DNA of 64,000 bases from Stenotrophomonas sp. ESTM1D_MKCIP4_1 (GCF_003086895.1 NZ_CP026004.1:746084-810083), one strand, 5' to 3'; shown: positions 38,101 through 46,603, numbered from the stretch's first letter. Notes: generated by a model not told the origin, from the sequence alone. Numbers and translations: made by a program.

Positions 38101-39261
38101 ATGAATTCCAGAGCCGCTCTGCTTGCGCTGGCGGTCGGTGCCTTCGGCATCGGCACCACCGAGTTCACCCCGATGGGCCTGCTGCCGGTCATCGCCGATG
38201 GCGTCGGGGTCAGCATCCCCACCGCCGGCATGCTCATCACCGCCTACGCCATCGGCGTCATGGCCGGTGCACCGGTCATGACCCTGCTGATGGGCCGTTT
38301 CTCACGGCGCACGGCGCTGATGCTGCTGATGTCGATCTTCATCGTCGGCAACCTGCTGTCCGCGCTCGCCCCCAACTATGGCCTGCTGCTGCTGTCGCGC
38401 CTGGTCACCAGCCTCAACCACGGTGCGTTCTTCGGCATCGGTGCGGTGGTGGCGGCCAGCCTGGTGCCGAAGGAGAAGCAGGCGGCCGCGGTGGCGACCA
38501 TGTTCATGGGTCTGACCATCGCCAACATCGGCGGCGTGCCGCTGGCCACGTGGGTCGGCCAGCAGTTGGGCTGGCGCCTGGCGTTTGCCGGTACGGCGGT
38601 GCTGGGCGTGGTGGCGATCAGTGCGCTGGCTCTGGCTCTGCCGGCGTCGGCACCGGGCGTGCGGCCGGATGTGCGCCGCGAGCTGAAGGCGATCCTGCAG
38701 CCGCAGGTGCTGCTGGCCATGGCGACCACGGTGCTGGGTGCCGGTGCGATGTTCACGCTCTACACCTATGTGGCGCCGGTGCTGACGGAACTGACCGGGG
38801 CATCGAATGCGTTCATCGCGATGTCGCTGGCGCTGATCGGCATCGGTTTCACTTTCGGCAACGGCATTGGCGGGCGCATGGCCGATTGGTCGCTGGACGG
38901 TGCCACGCGCATCCTGCTGGCGGCGCTGGCCGTGCTGATGTTCGTGCTGCCGCTGGCGTTGCTGAACCACGTGACGGCGGCCATCGGTCTGCTGGTATGG
39001 GGCGCGGCGACGTTCGCGATCGTGCCGCCGCTGCAGCTGCGGGTGATGCAGGCGGCGACGGATGCGCCGGGCCTGGCGTCGTCCATCAACGTCGGTGCGT
39101 TCAACCTGGGCAATGCGGTGGGTGCGGCGCTGGGTGGCGCGGTGCTCAGCGCAGGCCTGGGCTATGCGGCCATTCCGGTGGCGGGTGGCCTGCTGGCAGC
39201 GTCCGGGTTGCTGCTGGCATGGCTGGGGCGCACGCGCGCGCCGGTGGCTGAGGCCTGCTGA
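38101..39261 (+). CDS. MFS transporter, AraJ-like exporter
   Basis: A 386-residue inner-membrane transporter of the same DHA1 branch as the one at 19983 (GTTEFTPMGLLPVIADGVGV in helix 1; LLMGRFSRRTALM after helix 2). About 12 helices. It has no adjacent regulator. The substrate is unknown; drug or sugar efflux is likely by family. Confidence 0.9.
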   Translation: MNSRAALLALAVGAFGIGTTEFTPMGLLPVIADGVGVSIPTAGMLITAYAIGVMAGAPVMTLLMGRFSRRTALMLLMSIFIVGNLLSALAPNYGLLLLSRLVTSLNHGAFFGIGAVVAASLVPKEKQAAAVATMFMGLTIANIGGVPLATWVGQQLGWRLAFAGTAVLGVVAISALALALPASAPGVRPDVRRELKAILQPQVLLAMATTVLGAGAMFTLYTYVAPVLTELTGASNAFIAMSLALIGIGFTFGNGIGGRMADWSLDGATRILLAALAVLMFVLPLALLNHVTAAIGLLVWGAATFAIVPPLQLRVMQAATDAPGLASSINVGAFNLGNAVGAALGGAVLSAGLGYAAIPVAGGLLAASGLLLAWLGRTRAPVAEAC

Positions 39262-39296
39262 GGGGGCGGCAGGGCTTGCAGCCCTGCACCCGCTCA

Positions 39297-39326
39297 CGTC
39301 AACGTCAACGTCAACGTCAACGTCAA
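39297..39326. repeat. Five tandem CGTCAA hexamers
   Basis: Five perfect 6-bp units, 36 bp after the MFS stop. As an intergenic simple repeat it could vary in copy number between strains, without affecting a reading frame. Confidence 0.95.
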
Positions 39327-39357
39327 AAGCGGGGTACCCGTGGGATGGCGGGGTGGA

Positions 39358-39437
39358 TCCGGTTGAGGGGGACGGCGTAAATACGTCCATGTAGCCTCGG
39401 TCGCGCCATCCATGGCGCTCACGCCCCCTCAACCGGA
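39358..39437. repeat. Large stem-loop element A with conserved 52-nt core
   Basis: The left arm TCCGGTTGAGGGGG (39358-39371) pairs perfectly with CCCCCTCAACCGGA (39424-39437), and further interrupted G-C pairs extend the stem outward. The enclosed core 39372-39423 is 52 nt. It starts ACGGCGTAAATACGTCCATG and ends CCATGGCGCTCACG, and is shared with elements B and C. Confidence 0.88.
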
Positions 39438-39478
39438 CCCCCCCCCCTTCGACAGTTCTCCGCGATCTGTCGGAGCTC

Positions 39479-39517
39479 GGGGTCGGATCCCGTTGCTGCG
39501 CAACGGGCTCTGACCCC
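39479..39517. repeat. GGGGTCGGATCC-type hairpin
   Basis: A copy of the same hairpin as at 35756-35794, with the loop changed from GACGCA to TGC. Confidence 0.85.
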
Positions 39518-39570
39518 GGTTCTGCTTTGGTGGGTGCCGACCGTTGGTCGGCACGATTGCCTGGAGCATG

Positions 39571-39611
39571 GGCTTTTGCTTTTGTTTTTGCTCTTGCTCT
39601 TGCTCTTTTTT
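39571..39611. repeat. T-rich imperfect hexamer run
   Basis: A run of TTTTTG and CTCTTG units (GCTCTTGCTCTTGCTC near its right end) in an otherwise GC-rich region. It could serve as a slippage site; no gene reads through it convincingly. Confidence 0.75.
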
Positions 39612-39642
39612 GATCTTTCCCGCGGTGCGAGGAAACCGTCCA

Positions 39643-39748
39643 TGGTCGGGAGGGTGGGTTGGCTGGGGGCGCGAGCGCCATGGACGGCGCTCACGAGCTG
39701 ACATTGACGTACTTGCAGCGTCCCCCAGCCAACCCACCCTCCCGACCA
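39643..39748. repeat. Large stem-loop element B (inverted) with conserved 52-nt core
   Basis: The left arm 39643-39669 and right arm 39722-39748 are a perfect 27-bp inverted repeat (left arm begins TGGTCGGGAGGGTGGG). The core 39670-39721 is again 52 nt and, read on the minus strand, aligns with the cores of A and C (ACGCTGCAAGTACGTCAATG at its start, CCATGGCGCTCGCG at its end). Confidence 0.9.
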
Positions 39749-39854
39749 ACTCCCGATAACAGCGCACCACCACCGCGGAGGGGGCCCGCCCGATGGCCGC
39801 TCGTTAACGCGAACCGTGGCATGCTCGGCAGCCAGTCCACCCGGAATTCCCGCC

Positions 39855-40475
39855 ATGCGCCTGCTCACCCGCGTCCTGCCTCTGTTGCTGCTGGCCTCCC
39901 TGCTCTCCGGCTGCGGTTACAACGCCATCCAGCAGAAGGATGAAGCGGTCAAGGCCAGCTGGTCCGAAGTGCTCAACCAGTACAAGCGCCGAGCCGACCT
40001 GGTGCCGAACCTGGTGCAGACCGTCAAAGGTTTTGCCAGCCAGGAAGAGCGCGTGCTGACCGAAGTCACCAATGCCCGCTCGCGTGTTGGACAGATCAAC
40101 GTCAACGCCGATGACGAAGCCTCTCTCAAGCAGTTCCAGCAGGCCCAGGGCGAACTGGGAAGTGCGCTTTCGCGCCTGCTGGTGGTCACCGAGAACTACC
40201 CGGTGCTGAAGTCCGACGCCAACTTCCGCGATCTGCAGGCGCAGCTGGAAGGCACCGAAAACCGCATCACCGTCGCCCGCGGCCGCTACATCCAGCAGGT
40301 GCAGGACTACAACACCTACATCCGCTCGTTCCCGCAGCTGGTCACCGCCAAGATCTTCGGCTACCAGCCCAAGCCCAACTTCAGCGTCGACAACGAAGCG
40401 CAGATCTCCAACGCACCGGCCGTCGACTTCGGCACCGCGCCGCAGCAGCCGCCGGCGCCGCAGCCGGCGCACTGA
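39855..40475 (+). CDS. LemA family lipoprotein
   Basis: A 206-residue protein with a lipoprotein signal (lipobox LLSG-Cys at about residue 20). The LemA fold is a long helical bundle: VKASWSEVLNQYKRRADLVP, then VENYPVLKSDANFRDLQAQL and RYIQQVQDYNTYIRSFPQL. The C-terminus is Pro/Ala rich. LemA genes often precede TPM-domain genes as here. Function: probably envelope-associated; not defined. Confidence 0.92.
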   Translation: MRLLTRVLPLLLLASLLSGCGYNAIQQKDEAVKASWSEVLNQYKRRADLVPNLVQTVKGFASQEERVLTEVTNARSRVGQINVNADDEASLKQFQQAQGELGSALSRLLVVTENYPVLKSDANFRDLQAQLEGTENRITVARGRYIQQVQDYNTYIRSFPQLVTAKIFGYQPKPNFSVDNEAQISNAPAVDFGTAPQQPPAPQPAH

Positions 40476-40478
40476 CCG

Positions 40479-41369
40479 ATGCGCCTGGCCACCGCGCTGT
40501 TGCTGGCGGTCCTGCTGTGGCTGCCGCTGGCGCTGCACGCGCAGGCGCTGGCGCCGATTCCCACGCTGGATTCGCCGGTGGTCGATACCACCGGCACCCT
40601 CGACGCTGCGCAGAAGCAGGCCCTGGTACAGCAGGCGCTGGCCCTGCAGCAGCGCAAGGGCAGCCAGCTGCAGGTGCTGGTCGTGCCCAGCACGCAGCCG
40701 GAGGACATCGCCCAGTACACCACGCGCGTCTTCGACCAGTGGCAGATCGGCCGCAAGGGCGTGGATGACGGCGTGCTGCTGGTGGTCGCCAAGGACGACC
40801 GCCGTGTCCGCATCGAGCCGGGCTACGGCCTGGAAGGCGCGATTCCCGATGCCATCGCCAACCGGGTCATCCAGGAATATCTGGTGCCGCGCTTCCGCAG
40901 CGGCGATTACGCCGGTGGCATCACCGACGCCACCGCCGTGCTGGTGAAGCTGGTTGATGGCGAGCCGCTGCCGGCACCGGTCAGCGGCCAACGTGGCCGC
41001 GAACCTGAGGGTGGCGGCGATACCTGGATCCTGGCGCTGTTCATCGGCGTCTTTGCAGGCAGCATCCTGCGCGGGGTGTTCTCGCGGGTGCCGCGTCCGC
41101 TGCGCGGCCTGCTCGGCGGCGGCGGCGCGGCGCTGGCCGCCTTCCTGTTCACCTCCACCCTGCTGGCCAGCGGCCTGGCGGGCATCGTCGGCCTGGTGGT
41201 GGCGATGCTGTCCGGTCATCCCGGGCGCTTTGCCGGGGGCGGCGGCTGGGGCGGTGGCAGCTGGGGGGGCGGCGGCTTCGGGGGCGGTGGCGGTTTCGGT
41301 GGCGGCGGCGGTGGCTGGGGCGGCGGTGGCGGCCGCACCGGCGGCGGCGGCGCCTCGGGGGGCTGGTGA
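40479..41369 (+). CDS. TPM-domain membrane protein (YgcG-like) with Gly-rich tail
   Basis: A 296-residue protein. A signal peptide (to about HAQA) is followed by a TPM domain (SPVVDTTGTLDAAQKQALVQ, LQVLVVPSTQPEDI, VDDGVLLVVAKDDRRVRIEP, YGLEGAIPDAIANRVI). One or two membrane helices lie around 185-240, then a tail made almost only of Gly, Trp, Ser and Phe (GGGGFGGGGGFGGGG). TPM domains are thought to act as envelope phosphatase-like or photosystem repair proteins. It starts 3 bp after the LemA stop and couples to the next gene (TGATG). Confidence 0.92.
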   Translation: MRLATALLLAVLLWLPLALHAQALAPIPTLDSPVVDTTGTLDAAQKQALVQQALALQQRKGSQLQVLVVPSTQPEDIAQYTTRVFDQWQIGRKGVDDGVLLVVAKDDRRVRIEPGYGLEGAIPDAIANRVIQEYLVPRFRSGDYAGGITDATAVLVKLVDGEPLPAPVSGQRGREPEGGGDTWILALFIGVFAGSILRGVFSRVPRPLRGLLGGGGAALAAFLFTSTLLASGLAGIVGLVVAMLSGHPGRFAGGGGWGGGSWGGGGFGGGGGFGGGGGGWGGGGGRTGGGGASGGW

Positions 41370-41863
41370 TGGTCCGGCGCCTGTTCCGACATGTGTTCGC
41401 GCCTTCGGTGCGGCGGGCCTTCCCGCCGGACACCCTGCAGGCCATCACCGAGGCCATCGCCGCCGGCGAGGCACGCCATGGCGGCCAGGTGATGTTCGCC
41501 GTGGAAGCAGACCTGCCCCTGCACGCACTGTGGCGGGGCATGACCCCACGGCAGGCTGCCGAGCAGGCCTTCGCCCAGCTCCGCACCTGGGATACCCACC
41601 ACAACAACGGCGTGCTGATCTATCTGCTGCTGGCCGACCATGCCATCGAGATCGTGGCCGACCGCGGCCTGCACGGCCGGGTGAGCGCTGCACAGTGGCA
41701 GCGGGTCTGTACCCACCTGCGCGAGGGACTGCGCGGGGCCAACCCGGTCGAGGCGTTGCGCAGTGCCATCGAGGAGGTCTCCGCGCTGGTGGAAGGGCAC
41801 TTTCCGGCCACGGCGCGGTCCGATGATGACGGCCTGCCCGACACCCCGCAGATACTGGGTTGA
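41369..41863 (+). CDS. Second TPM-domain protein, soluble
   Basis: A 164-residue protein with a divergent TPM domain (EARHGGQVMFAVEADLPLHA, HHNNGVLIYLLLADHAIEIV and ADRGLHGRVSAAQWQRVC). It lacks a signal peptide and membrane helix, so it should remain in the cytoplasm or bind the partner at the membrane. The ATG shares one base with the stop of the first TPM gene. The three-gene set LemA-TPM-TPM is an operon. Confidence 0.88.
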   Translation: MVRRLFRHVFAPSVRRAFPPDTLQAITEAIAAGEARHGGQVMFAVEADLPLHALWRGMTPRQAAEQAFAQLRTWDTHHNNGVLIYLLLADHAIEIVADRGLHGRVSAAQWQRVCTHLREGLRGANPVEALRSAIEEVSALVEGHFPATARSDDDGLPDTPQILG

Positions 41864-41899
41864 GCCGTAAAATACCCGTACTCCCGCAAGGCAGCTTCC

Positions 41900-42787
41900 A
41901 TGATCTATTTCCACGACATCGACCCCATCGCCCTTTCGCTGGGGCCGATCAAGGTGCACTGGTACGGCATCATGTACCTGCTGGGCTTCACCGCGGCCTG
42001 GCTGCTGGGCCGCAGGCGCATCGCGCAGGGCCGCCTGCCCGGCGTCGATGCCAACGGTTTCTCCGACCTGCTGTTCTACGCCATGCTGGGCGTGGTGCTG
42101 GGCGGGCGCATCGGCTACATGCTGTTCTACGCGCTGGGCGATTTCCTGCACAACCCGCTGCTGCTGTTCAAGGTCTGGGATGGTGGCATGAGCTTCCATG
42201 GCGGCCTGCTGGGCGTCATCGCCGCCTGCTGGTGGTGGTCGCGCAAGCACGCGCTGCACTTCTTCGACACCATGGATTTCATGGCCCCGCTGGTGCCGCT
42301 GGGCCTGGGCTTCGGTCGCATCGGCAACTTCATCGGCGCCGAGCTGTGGGGCAAGTACACCGACGGCAGCTGGGGCGTGGTGTTCCCGTCCGGCCTGCCG
42401 GCGCCGCTGAACCAGCTCGATCCTGCGACCCTGCAGGCGCAGTTCGCTACTGGCGCGCTGAACCAGTACGCCCGCCATCCTTCGCAGCTGTATGAAGCGT
42501 TCCTGGAAGGCCTGGTGATGTTCGTGGTGCTGTGGGCGGTGTCGGCCAAGCCGCGCCACCGCTACCTGGTGGGCGGCCTGTTCGCGCTGCTGTACGGCGT
42601 ATTCCGCTTCGCGGTGGAGTTCGTGCGCATGCCCGACAACGGCATCTACATGGCCTTTGGTTGGCTGACCAAGGGCCAGATCCTGTGCGTGCCGCTCATT
42701 GCCTTCGGCCTGGTGCTGCTGGCGATGTCGCGCCGCGCACCGGTGCTGCAGCCGCAGCCGCTGGTGGCCGCAGGGAGCAAGGCATGA
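41900..42787 (+). CDS. lgt: Prolipoprotein diacylglyceryl transferase
   Basis: A 295-residue inner-membrane enzyme that transfers diacylglycerol from phosphatidylglycerol to the lipobox cysteine of prolipoproteins. Seen: [13 protein letters not shown], the [12 protein letters not shown] motif with the essential His, [17 protein letters not shown] with the essential Arg, and [13 protein letters not shown]. Seven helices are expected. The stop overlaps thyA by 4 bp, as in many proteobacteria. Confidence 0.97.
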   Translation: MIYFHDIDPIALSLGPIKVHWYGIMYLLGFTAAWLLGRRRIAQGRLPGVDANGFSDLLFYAMLGVVLGGRIGYMLFYALGDFLHNPLLLFKVWDGGMSFHGGLLGVIAACWWWSRKHALHFFDTMDFMAPLVPLGLGFGRIGNFIGAELWGKYTDGSWGVVFPSGLPAPLNQLDPATLQAQFATGALNQYARHPSQLYEAFLEGLVMFVVLWAVSAKPRHRYLVGGLFALLYGVFRFAVEFVRMPDNGIYMAFGWLTKGQILCVPLIAFGLVLLAMSRRAPVLQPQPLVAAGSKA

Positions 42788-43578
42788 AGCCCTACCTGGA
42801 CCTGCTTTCGCATGTGCTGGAACACGGCGCCGGGAAGAGCGACCGCACCGGCACCGGCACCCGCAGCGTGTTCGGCTGGCAGATGCGCTTCGACCTCAAC
42901 GAAGGCTTCCCGCTGGTCACCACCAAGAAGCTGCACCTGCGCTCGATCATCCACGAGCTGCTGTGGTTCCTGAAGGGCGATACCAACATTGGTTACCTGA
43001 AGGACAACCAGGTACGCATCTGGGACGAGTGGGCCGACGACAACGGCGATCTCGGCCCGGTCTACGGCAAGCAGTGGCGCAGCTGGGCCACTGCCGATGG
43101 CCGCGAGATCGACCAGATGCAGTGGCTGGTGGATGAGATCAAGCGCAACCCCGATTCGCGCCGGCTGGTGGTCAGCGCCTGGAACGTGGGCGAGCTTTCG
43201 CGGATGGCGCTGATGCCCTGCCACAACCTGTTCCAGTTCTACGTGGTGGACGGCAAGCTCAGCTGCCAGCTGTACCAGCGCAGCGGGGACATCTTCCTCG
43301 GCGTGCCGTTCAACATTGCCAGCTACGCGCTGCTGACCCACATGGTGGCGCAGGCGACCGGCCTGGGCGTGGGGGATTTCGTGCATACGCTGGGCGATGC
43401 GCATCTGTACTCCAACCATTTCGAGCAGGCCCGCGAGCAGTTGTCGCGTGAACCGCGCGCGCTGCCGACGCTGTGGTTGAACCCTGAGGTGACCGATCTG
43501 TTCGGGTTCCAGTTCGATGACATCCGCATTGATGGCTACGACCCGCATCCGGCCATCAAGGCGCCGGTGGCGGTGTGA
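42784..43578 (+). CDS. thyA: Thymidylate synthase
   Basis: A 264-residue enzyme converting dUMP to dTMP with methylene-tetrahydrofolate. The catalytic residue Cys146 is in [12 protein letters not shown]; other motifs are [28 protein letters not shown] and [20 protein letters not shown]. Length is the same as the E. coli enzyme. It overlaps lgt before it and a small gene after it, and folA follows, so dihydrofolate made here is recycled by the same operon. Confidence 0.98.
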   Translation: MKPYLDLLSHVLEHGAGKSDRTGTGTRSVFGWQMRFDLNEGFPLVTTKKLHLRSIIHELLWFLKGDTNIGYLKDNQVRIWDEWADDNGDLGPVYGKQWRSWATADGREIDQMQWLVDEIKRNPDSRRLVVSAWNVGELSRMALMPCHNLFQFYVVDGKLSCQLYQRSGDIFLGVPFNIASYALLTHMVAQATGLGVGDFVHTLGDAHLYSNHFEQAREQLSREPRALPTLWLNPEVTDLFGFQFDDIRIDGYDPHPAIKAPVAV

Positions 43579-44135
43579 GGCTGGGTACAAACGTCCCGTC
43601 GCTGCTGGTAGTGGCCGGCCTGCTCTGCGCAGATGCGCACGCGGCACCGGCCGATACGCTGGTGCTGGCCCGTAAGGTCAATGCGCAGATCGTGCACAGG
43701 CAGATGCGCGAAGAGGTGGATTTCTTCTCCCGGACCTTCAATGACCACGCCCGCCTGCCGGACGACGTGCCGGCGGCCTGCCGTGCACAGCTTCAGGAGG
43801 CGGTCACTGCCATGTACGCGGCCATGGTCACGCACCTGAAGACGGGCGTGGAAGAGCCGGCGTACCAGCATGCGCTGGAGCAGCGCCTGGCCGAGGTCTA
43901 TTCCAGCGAGCAGCTCGAAGCATTCCTGCAACGCAGTGCAGAGGCTGACACCGCCGTGTTGTCGAAAGAAGTGCTGTCCGGCCCGGGCCTGAAGGCGATC
44001 CAGGAAGCGCAGCAGCAGAAGTTGCTGGATGGGCTGGATGCGGAATCCGCCACTGATCCGGCGCTGCGGTCTGCCTTGCGTGCGGCCGGTGCCGCCAAGG
44101 ACGCCTGCCAACAGGTGCAGGCCGAGGCAGAGTGA
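43575..44135 (+). CDS. Exported hypothetical protein between thyA and folA
   Basis: A 186-residue protein with a signal peptide (to about CADAHAA) and then a helical body rich in Ala, Glu and Gln ([37 protein letters not shown]). Two cysteines remain after cleavage (PAACRAQ and KDACQQ). I do not recognise the family. The GTG start overlaps the thyA stop by 4 bp (GTGA), and folA begins 13 bp after its end, so it is a true operon member. A periplasmic role would be unrelated to folate. Confidence 0.8.
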   Translation: MRLGTNVPSLLVVAGLLCADAHAAPADTLVLARKVNAQIVHRQMREEVDFFSRTFNDHARLPDDVPAACRAQLQEAVTAMYAAMVTHLKTGVEEPAYQHALEQRLAEVYSSEQLEAFLQRSAEADTAVLSKEVLSGPGLKAIQEAQQQKLLDGLDAESATDPALRSALRAAGAAKDACQQVQAEAE

Positions 44136-44148
44136 GGAGACTGCAGAG

Positions 44149-44640
44149 ATGAAACTTTCGATGATCGTGGCGCTGGACCGCAACCGGGGCATCGGCCAGG
44201 GCAATGCCATGCCCTGGCACCTGCCGGATGACTTCAAGCACTTCAAGGCGCTCACCCTGGGCAAGCCGATCCTGATGGGGCGCAAGACCGCCGAATCGAT
44301 CGGCCGCGTGCTGCCGGGGCGGACCAATCTGGTATTGACCCGCAGCGGCCAGGTGCCGTTCGAGGGCATGCGTGCAGTGGCCTCGCTGGATGAGGCCAAA
44401 GCCATTGCCGAAGGCGAGGGCGCCAGCGAGCTGTGCATCATTGGCGGCGGTGAGATCTTCCGCCAGCTGCTGGACCAGGCCAGCGACCTGTACCTGACCT
44501 GGGTGGATGCCGACGTACCGGCCGATACGCACTTCCCCGAAGTGGACCCGGGTATCTGGCAGGAAGTGAGCAGCGAGCCGCACGCGGCCGACGCCCGACA
44601 CGCCTACGCATTCCGCTTCGTGCATTACGTGCGGCGCTGA
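44149..44640 (+). CDS. folA: Dihydrofolate reductase
   Basis: A 163-residue enzyme reducing dihydrofolate with NADPH; target of trimethoprim. Seen: GIGQGNAMPWHLPDDFKHFK, with the catalytic acid at Asp28 (Asp27 of E. coli), the cofactor segment LMGRKTAESIGRVLPGR and CIIGGGEIFRQLL. Length is normal for the chromosomal enzyme. The preceding AGTGAGGAGA provides a ribosome-binding site. Its mRNA would run into the SMAG tandem array. Confidence 0.97.
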   Translation: MKLSMIVALDRNRGIGQGNAMPWHLPDDFKHFKALTLGKPILMGRKTAESIGRVLPGRTNLVLTRSGQVPFEGMRAVASLDEAKAIAEGEGASELCIIGGGEIFRQLLDQASDLYLTWVDADVPADTHFPEVDPGIWQEVSSEPHAADARHAYAFRFVHYVRR

Positions 44641-44655
44641 TCGCCGCCGACGGGG

Positions 44656-45591
44656 GTAGAGTCGACCGTTGGTCGACTGCTCTTGGCTCGGTCCCGCAAA
44701 AACCCCGCGCTGCGCGCGATAGCCGGCGGGTAGAGTCGACCGTTGGTCGACTCTTCGTTCAATCCGCGGAAACCCCGCGCTGCGCGCGATAGTCGACTGA
44801 CAGTCGACTCTACCGGAGCACGCGCGCCTGTCCATGGAGCGCGATAGTCGGCTGGTAGAGTCGACCGTTGGTCGACTGCTCTTGGCTCGGTCCCGCAAAA
44901 CCCCGCGCTGCGCGCGATAGCCGACCGGTAGAGTCGACCGTTGGTCGACTCTTCGTTCAATCCGCGGAAACCCCGCGCTGCGCGCGATAGTCGACTGACA
45001 GTCGACTCTACCGGAGCACGCGCGCCTGTCCATGGAGCGCGATAGTCGGCTGGTAGAGTCGACCGTTGGTCGACTGCTCTTGGCTCGGTCCCGCAAAACC
45101 CCGCGCTGCGCGCGATAGCCGACCGGTAGAGTCGACCGTTGGTCGACTCTTCGTTCAATCCGCGGAAACCCCGCGCTGCGCGCGATAGTCGACTGACAGT
45201 CGACTCTACCGGAGCACGCGCGCCTGTCCATGGAGCGCGATAGTCGGCTGGTAGAGTCGACCGTTGGTCGACTGCTCTTGGCTCGGTCCCGCAAAACCCC
45301 GCGCTGCGCGCGATAGCCGGCGGGTAGAGTCGACCGTTGGTCGACTCTTCGCTCAATCCGCGGAAACCCCGCGCTGCGCGCGATAGTCGACTGACAGTCG
45401 ACTCTACCGGAGCACGCGCGCCTGTCCATGGAGCGCGATAGTCGGCGGGTAGAGTCGACCGTTGGTCGACTGCTCTTGGCTCGGTCCCGCAAAAAAACCG
45501 CGCTACGCGTGATAGTCGACTGACAGTCGACTCTACCGGAGCACGCGCGCCTGTCCATGGAGCGCAATAGTCGACTGACAGTCGACTCTAC
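44656..45591. repeat. 198-bp tandem array of SMAG hairpins (about 4.7 units)
   Basis: The marker TCTTGGCTCGGTCCCGC occurs at 44681, 44880, 45078, 45276 and 45474, giving periods of 199, 198, 198 and 198 bp; the first unit has one extra A. Each unit holds two plus SMAGs (GTAGAGTCGACCGTTGG) and one minus SMAG (AGTCGACTGACAGTCG), with the linkers CCCGCGCTGCGCGCGATAG and a piece CGCGCGCCTGTCCATGGAGC. Units differ at only a few bases; the last one lacks the middle SMAG. It fills the 964-bp gap between the convergent folA and apaH, ending 13 bp from the apaH stop. Because 198 is divisible by 3, long spurious frames cross it. Confidence 0.96.
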
Positions 45592-45604
45592 CGCAGCAGG
45601 CGTT

Positions 45605-46603
45605 TCAGCCCTGCGGCGGTGCGCTGTTGCCACCACCACTACCACCACCCCGGCGCCGACGACGACGCGGGCCACGGTTGCCCGGGGCTGCTGGCTGGCC
45701 GTTGCCGCCTTCCCGGGGCTGCGCCGCAGGTGCATGTGGCGGCGCCGGGCGTGCCGGCGGGCGCGCATTGGCCACCGGGGCCGGTACATCACGGCCCGGC
45801 ACCTGCACCACGCGCAGTTCGTCGGTGTCGATCTGGATGGCGGTGAGCTTGCCGCCCCACACCGCACCGGTGTCGATGGCGTGCACGCCCTGGGTGATGG
45901 TCAGGCCCAGCGCCGACCAGTGGCCGCAGACCACTTTCAGGTCGCGCTCGACCCGGCCCGGTACCTCGAACCAGGGGTACAGCCCCTGTTCCTGCGTGCC
46001 CGGCGTGCCCTTGTCCTCGATGCCGATACGCCCGCGCGGAGTGCAGTAGCGCATGCGGGTAAGCACGTTGATGATCGCGCGCGAGCGGTCGTAGCCCGAC
46101 AGGTTCGGTGCCCAGCTCGGCTTGTCGCCGTACATGTTGCGGAACAGCTTGCGGTAGCCGGCACCATGCAGCTGCACTTCCACCTCGGCCGCATGCTTCT
46201 CGGCCATCTGCGTGGTCCACTTCGGTGCCAGGCCGGCATGCACCATCATCCAGCCCAGTTCGCGGTCCACGTGCACCAGCTTCTGCAGGCGCAGCCAGTC
46301 CAGCAGTTCGTCGCGGTCCTCGGCCTGCACGATGCGCAGCAGGTCGGGGTTGACCTTGCGCTGTTCCTCTTCGGTGCGTGCACCCACGGCCAGCAGCGAA
46401 AGATCATGGTTGCCCAGCACCACCACGCTGTGTTCGCGCAGCGAATGCACCAGGCGCAGGGTTTCCAGCGACTGCCCGCCGCGGTTCACCAGGTCGCCGC
46501 AGAACCACAGGGTGTCCTGCGCCGGGTCGAAACGGATTTTTTCCAGCAGTCGCTGGGTCACGTCGTAGCAGCCCTGCAGGTCGCCGATCGCCCACACACT
46601 CAT
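45605..46603 (-). CDS. apaH: Symmetrical bis(5'-nucleosyl)-tetraphosphatase with basic tail
   Basis: A 332-residue enzyme that cleaves Ap4A to two ADP and removes Np4A caps from RNA. Phosphoesterase motifs: GDLQGCYDVTQRLL, FCGDLVNRGGQSLETL, VLGNHDLSLLAVG. The usual family core (about 275 residues) ends soon after HAIDTGAVWGGKLTAIQID. It is extended by about 70 residues of Pro/Ala/Arg/Gly-rich sequence ending in GPRRRRRRGGGSGGGNSAPP. This tail is presumably disordered and could bind RNA. Last gene of the lptD operon. Confidence 0.94.
   Translation of the reverse strand: MSVWAIGDLQGCYDVTQRLLEKIRFDPAQDTLWFCGDLVNRGGQSLETLRLVHSLREHSVVVLGNHDLSLLAVGARTEEEQRKVNPDLLRIVQAEDRDELLDWLRLQKLVHVDRELGWMMVHAGLAPKWTTQMAEKHAAEVEVQLHGAGYRKLFRNMYGDKPSWAPNLSGYDRSRAIINVLTRMRYCTPRGRIGIEDKGTPGTQEQGLYPWFEVPGRVERDLKVVCGHWSALGLTITQGVHAIDTGAVWGGKLTAIQIDTDELRVVQVPGRDVPAPVANARPPARPAPPHAPAAQPREGGNGQPAAPGNRGPRRRRRRGGGSGGGNSAPPQG

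Larger units (their letters stand above)
39262..39854. other. Repeat-rich intergenic region of 593 bp
   Basis: No gene is visible here. In order, the region holds: a small hairpin GCAGGGCTTGCAGCCCTGC (39269-39287); five tandem CGTCAA hexamers (39297-39326); stem-loop element A (39358-39437); a GGGGTCGGATCC hairpin (39479-39517); a SMAG-like stem TGCCGACCGTTGGTCGGCA; a T-rich run of TTTTTG/CTCTTG units (39571-39611); and stem-loop element B (39643-39748) in the opposite orientation to A. Several minus frames cross it but code only Lys/Ser repeats. Confidence 0.85.

Noticed and set aside
44656..45591. Possible CRISPR array
   Set aside because: Repeats of 198 bp without unique spacers; each unit is built of SMAG hairpins, and no cas genes are nearby.
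43828..45867. 679-codon open frame on the minus strand across the tandem array
   Set aside because: It stays open because the 198-bp unit is a multiple of three; the product is a repeat of SMAG-coded peptides and overlaps thyA-operon genes and apaH antisense.
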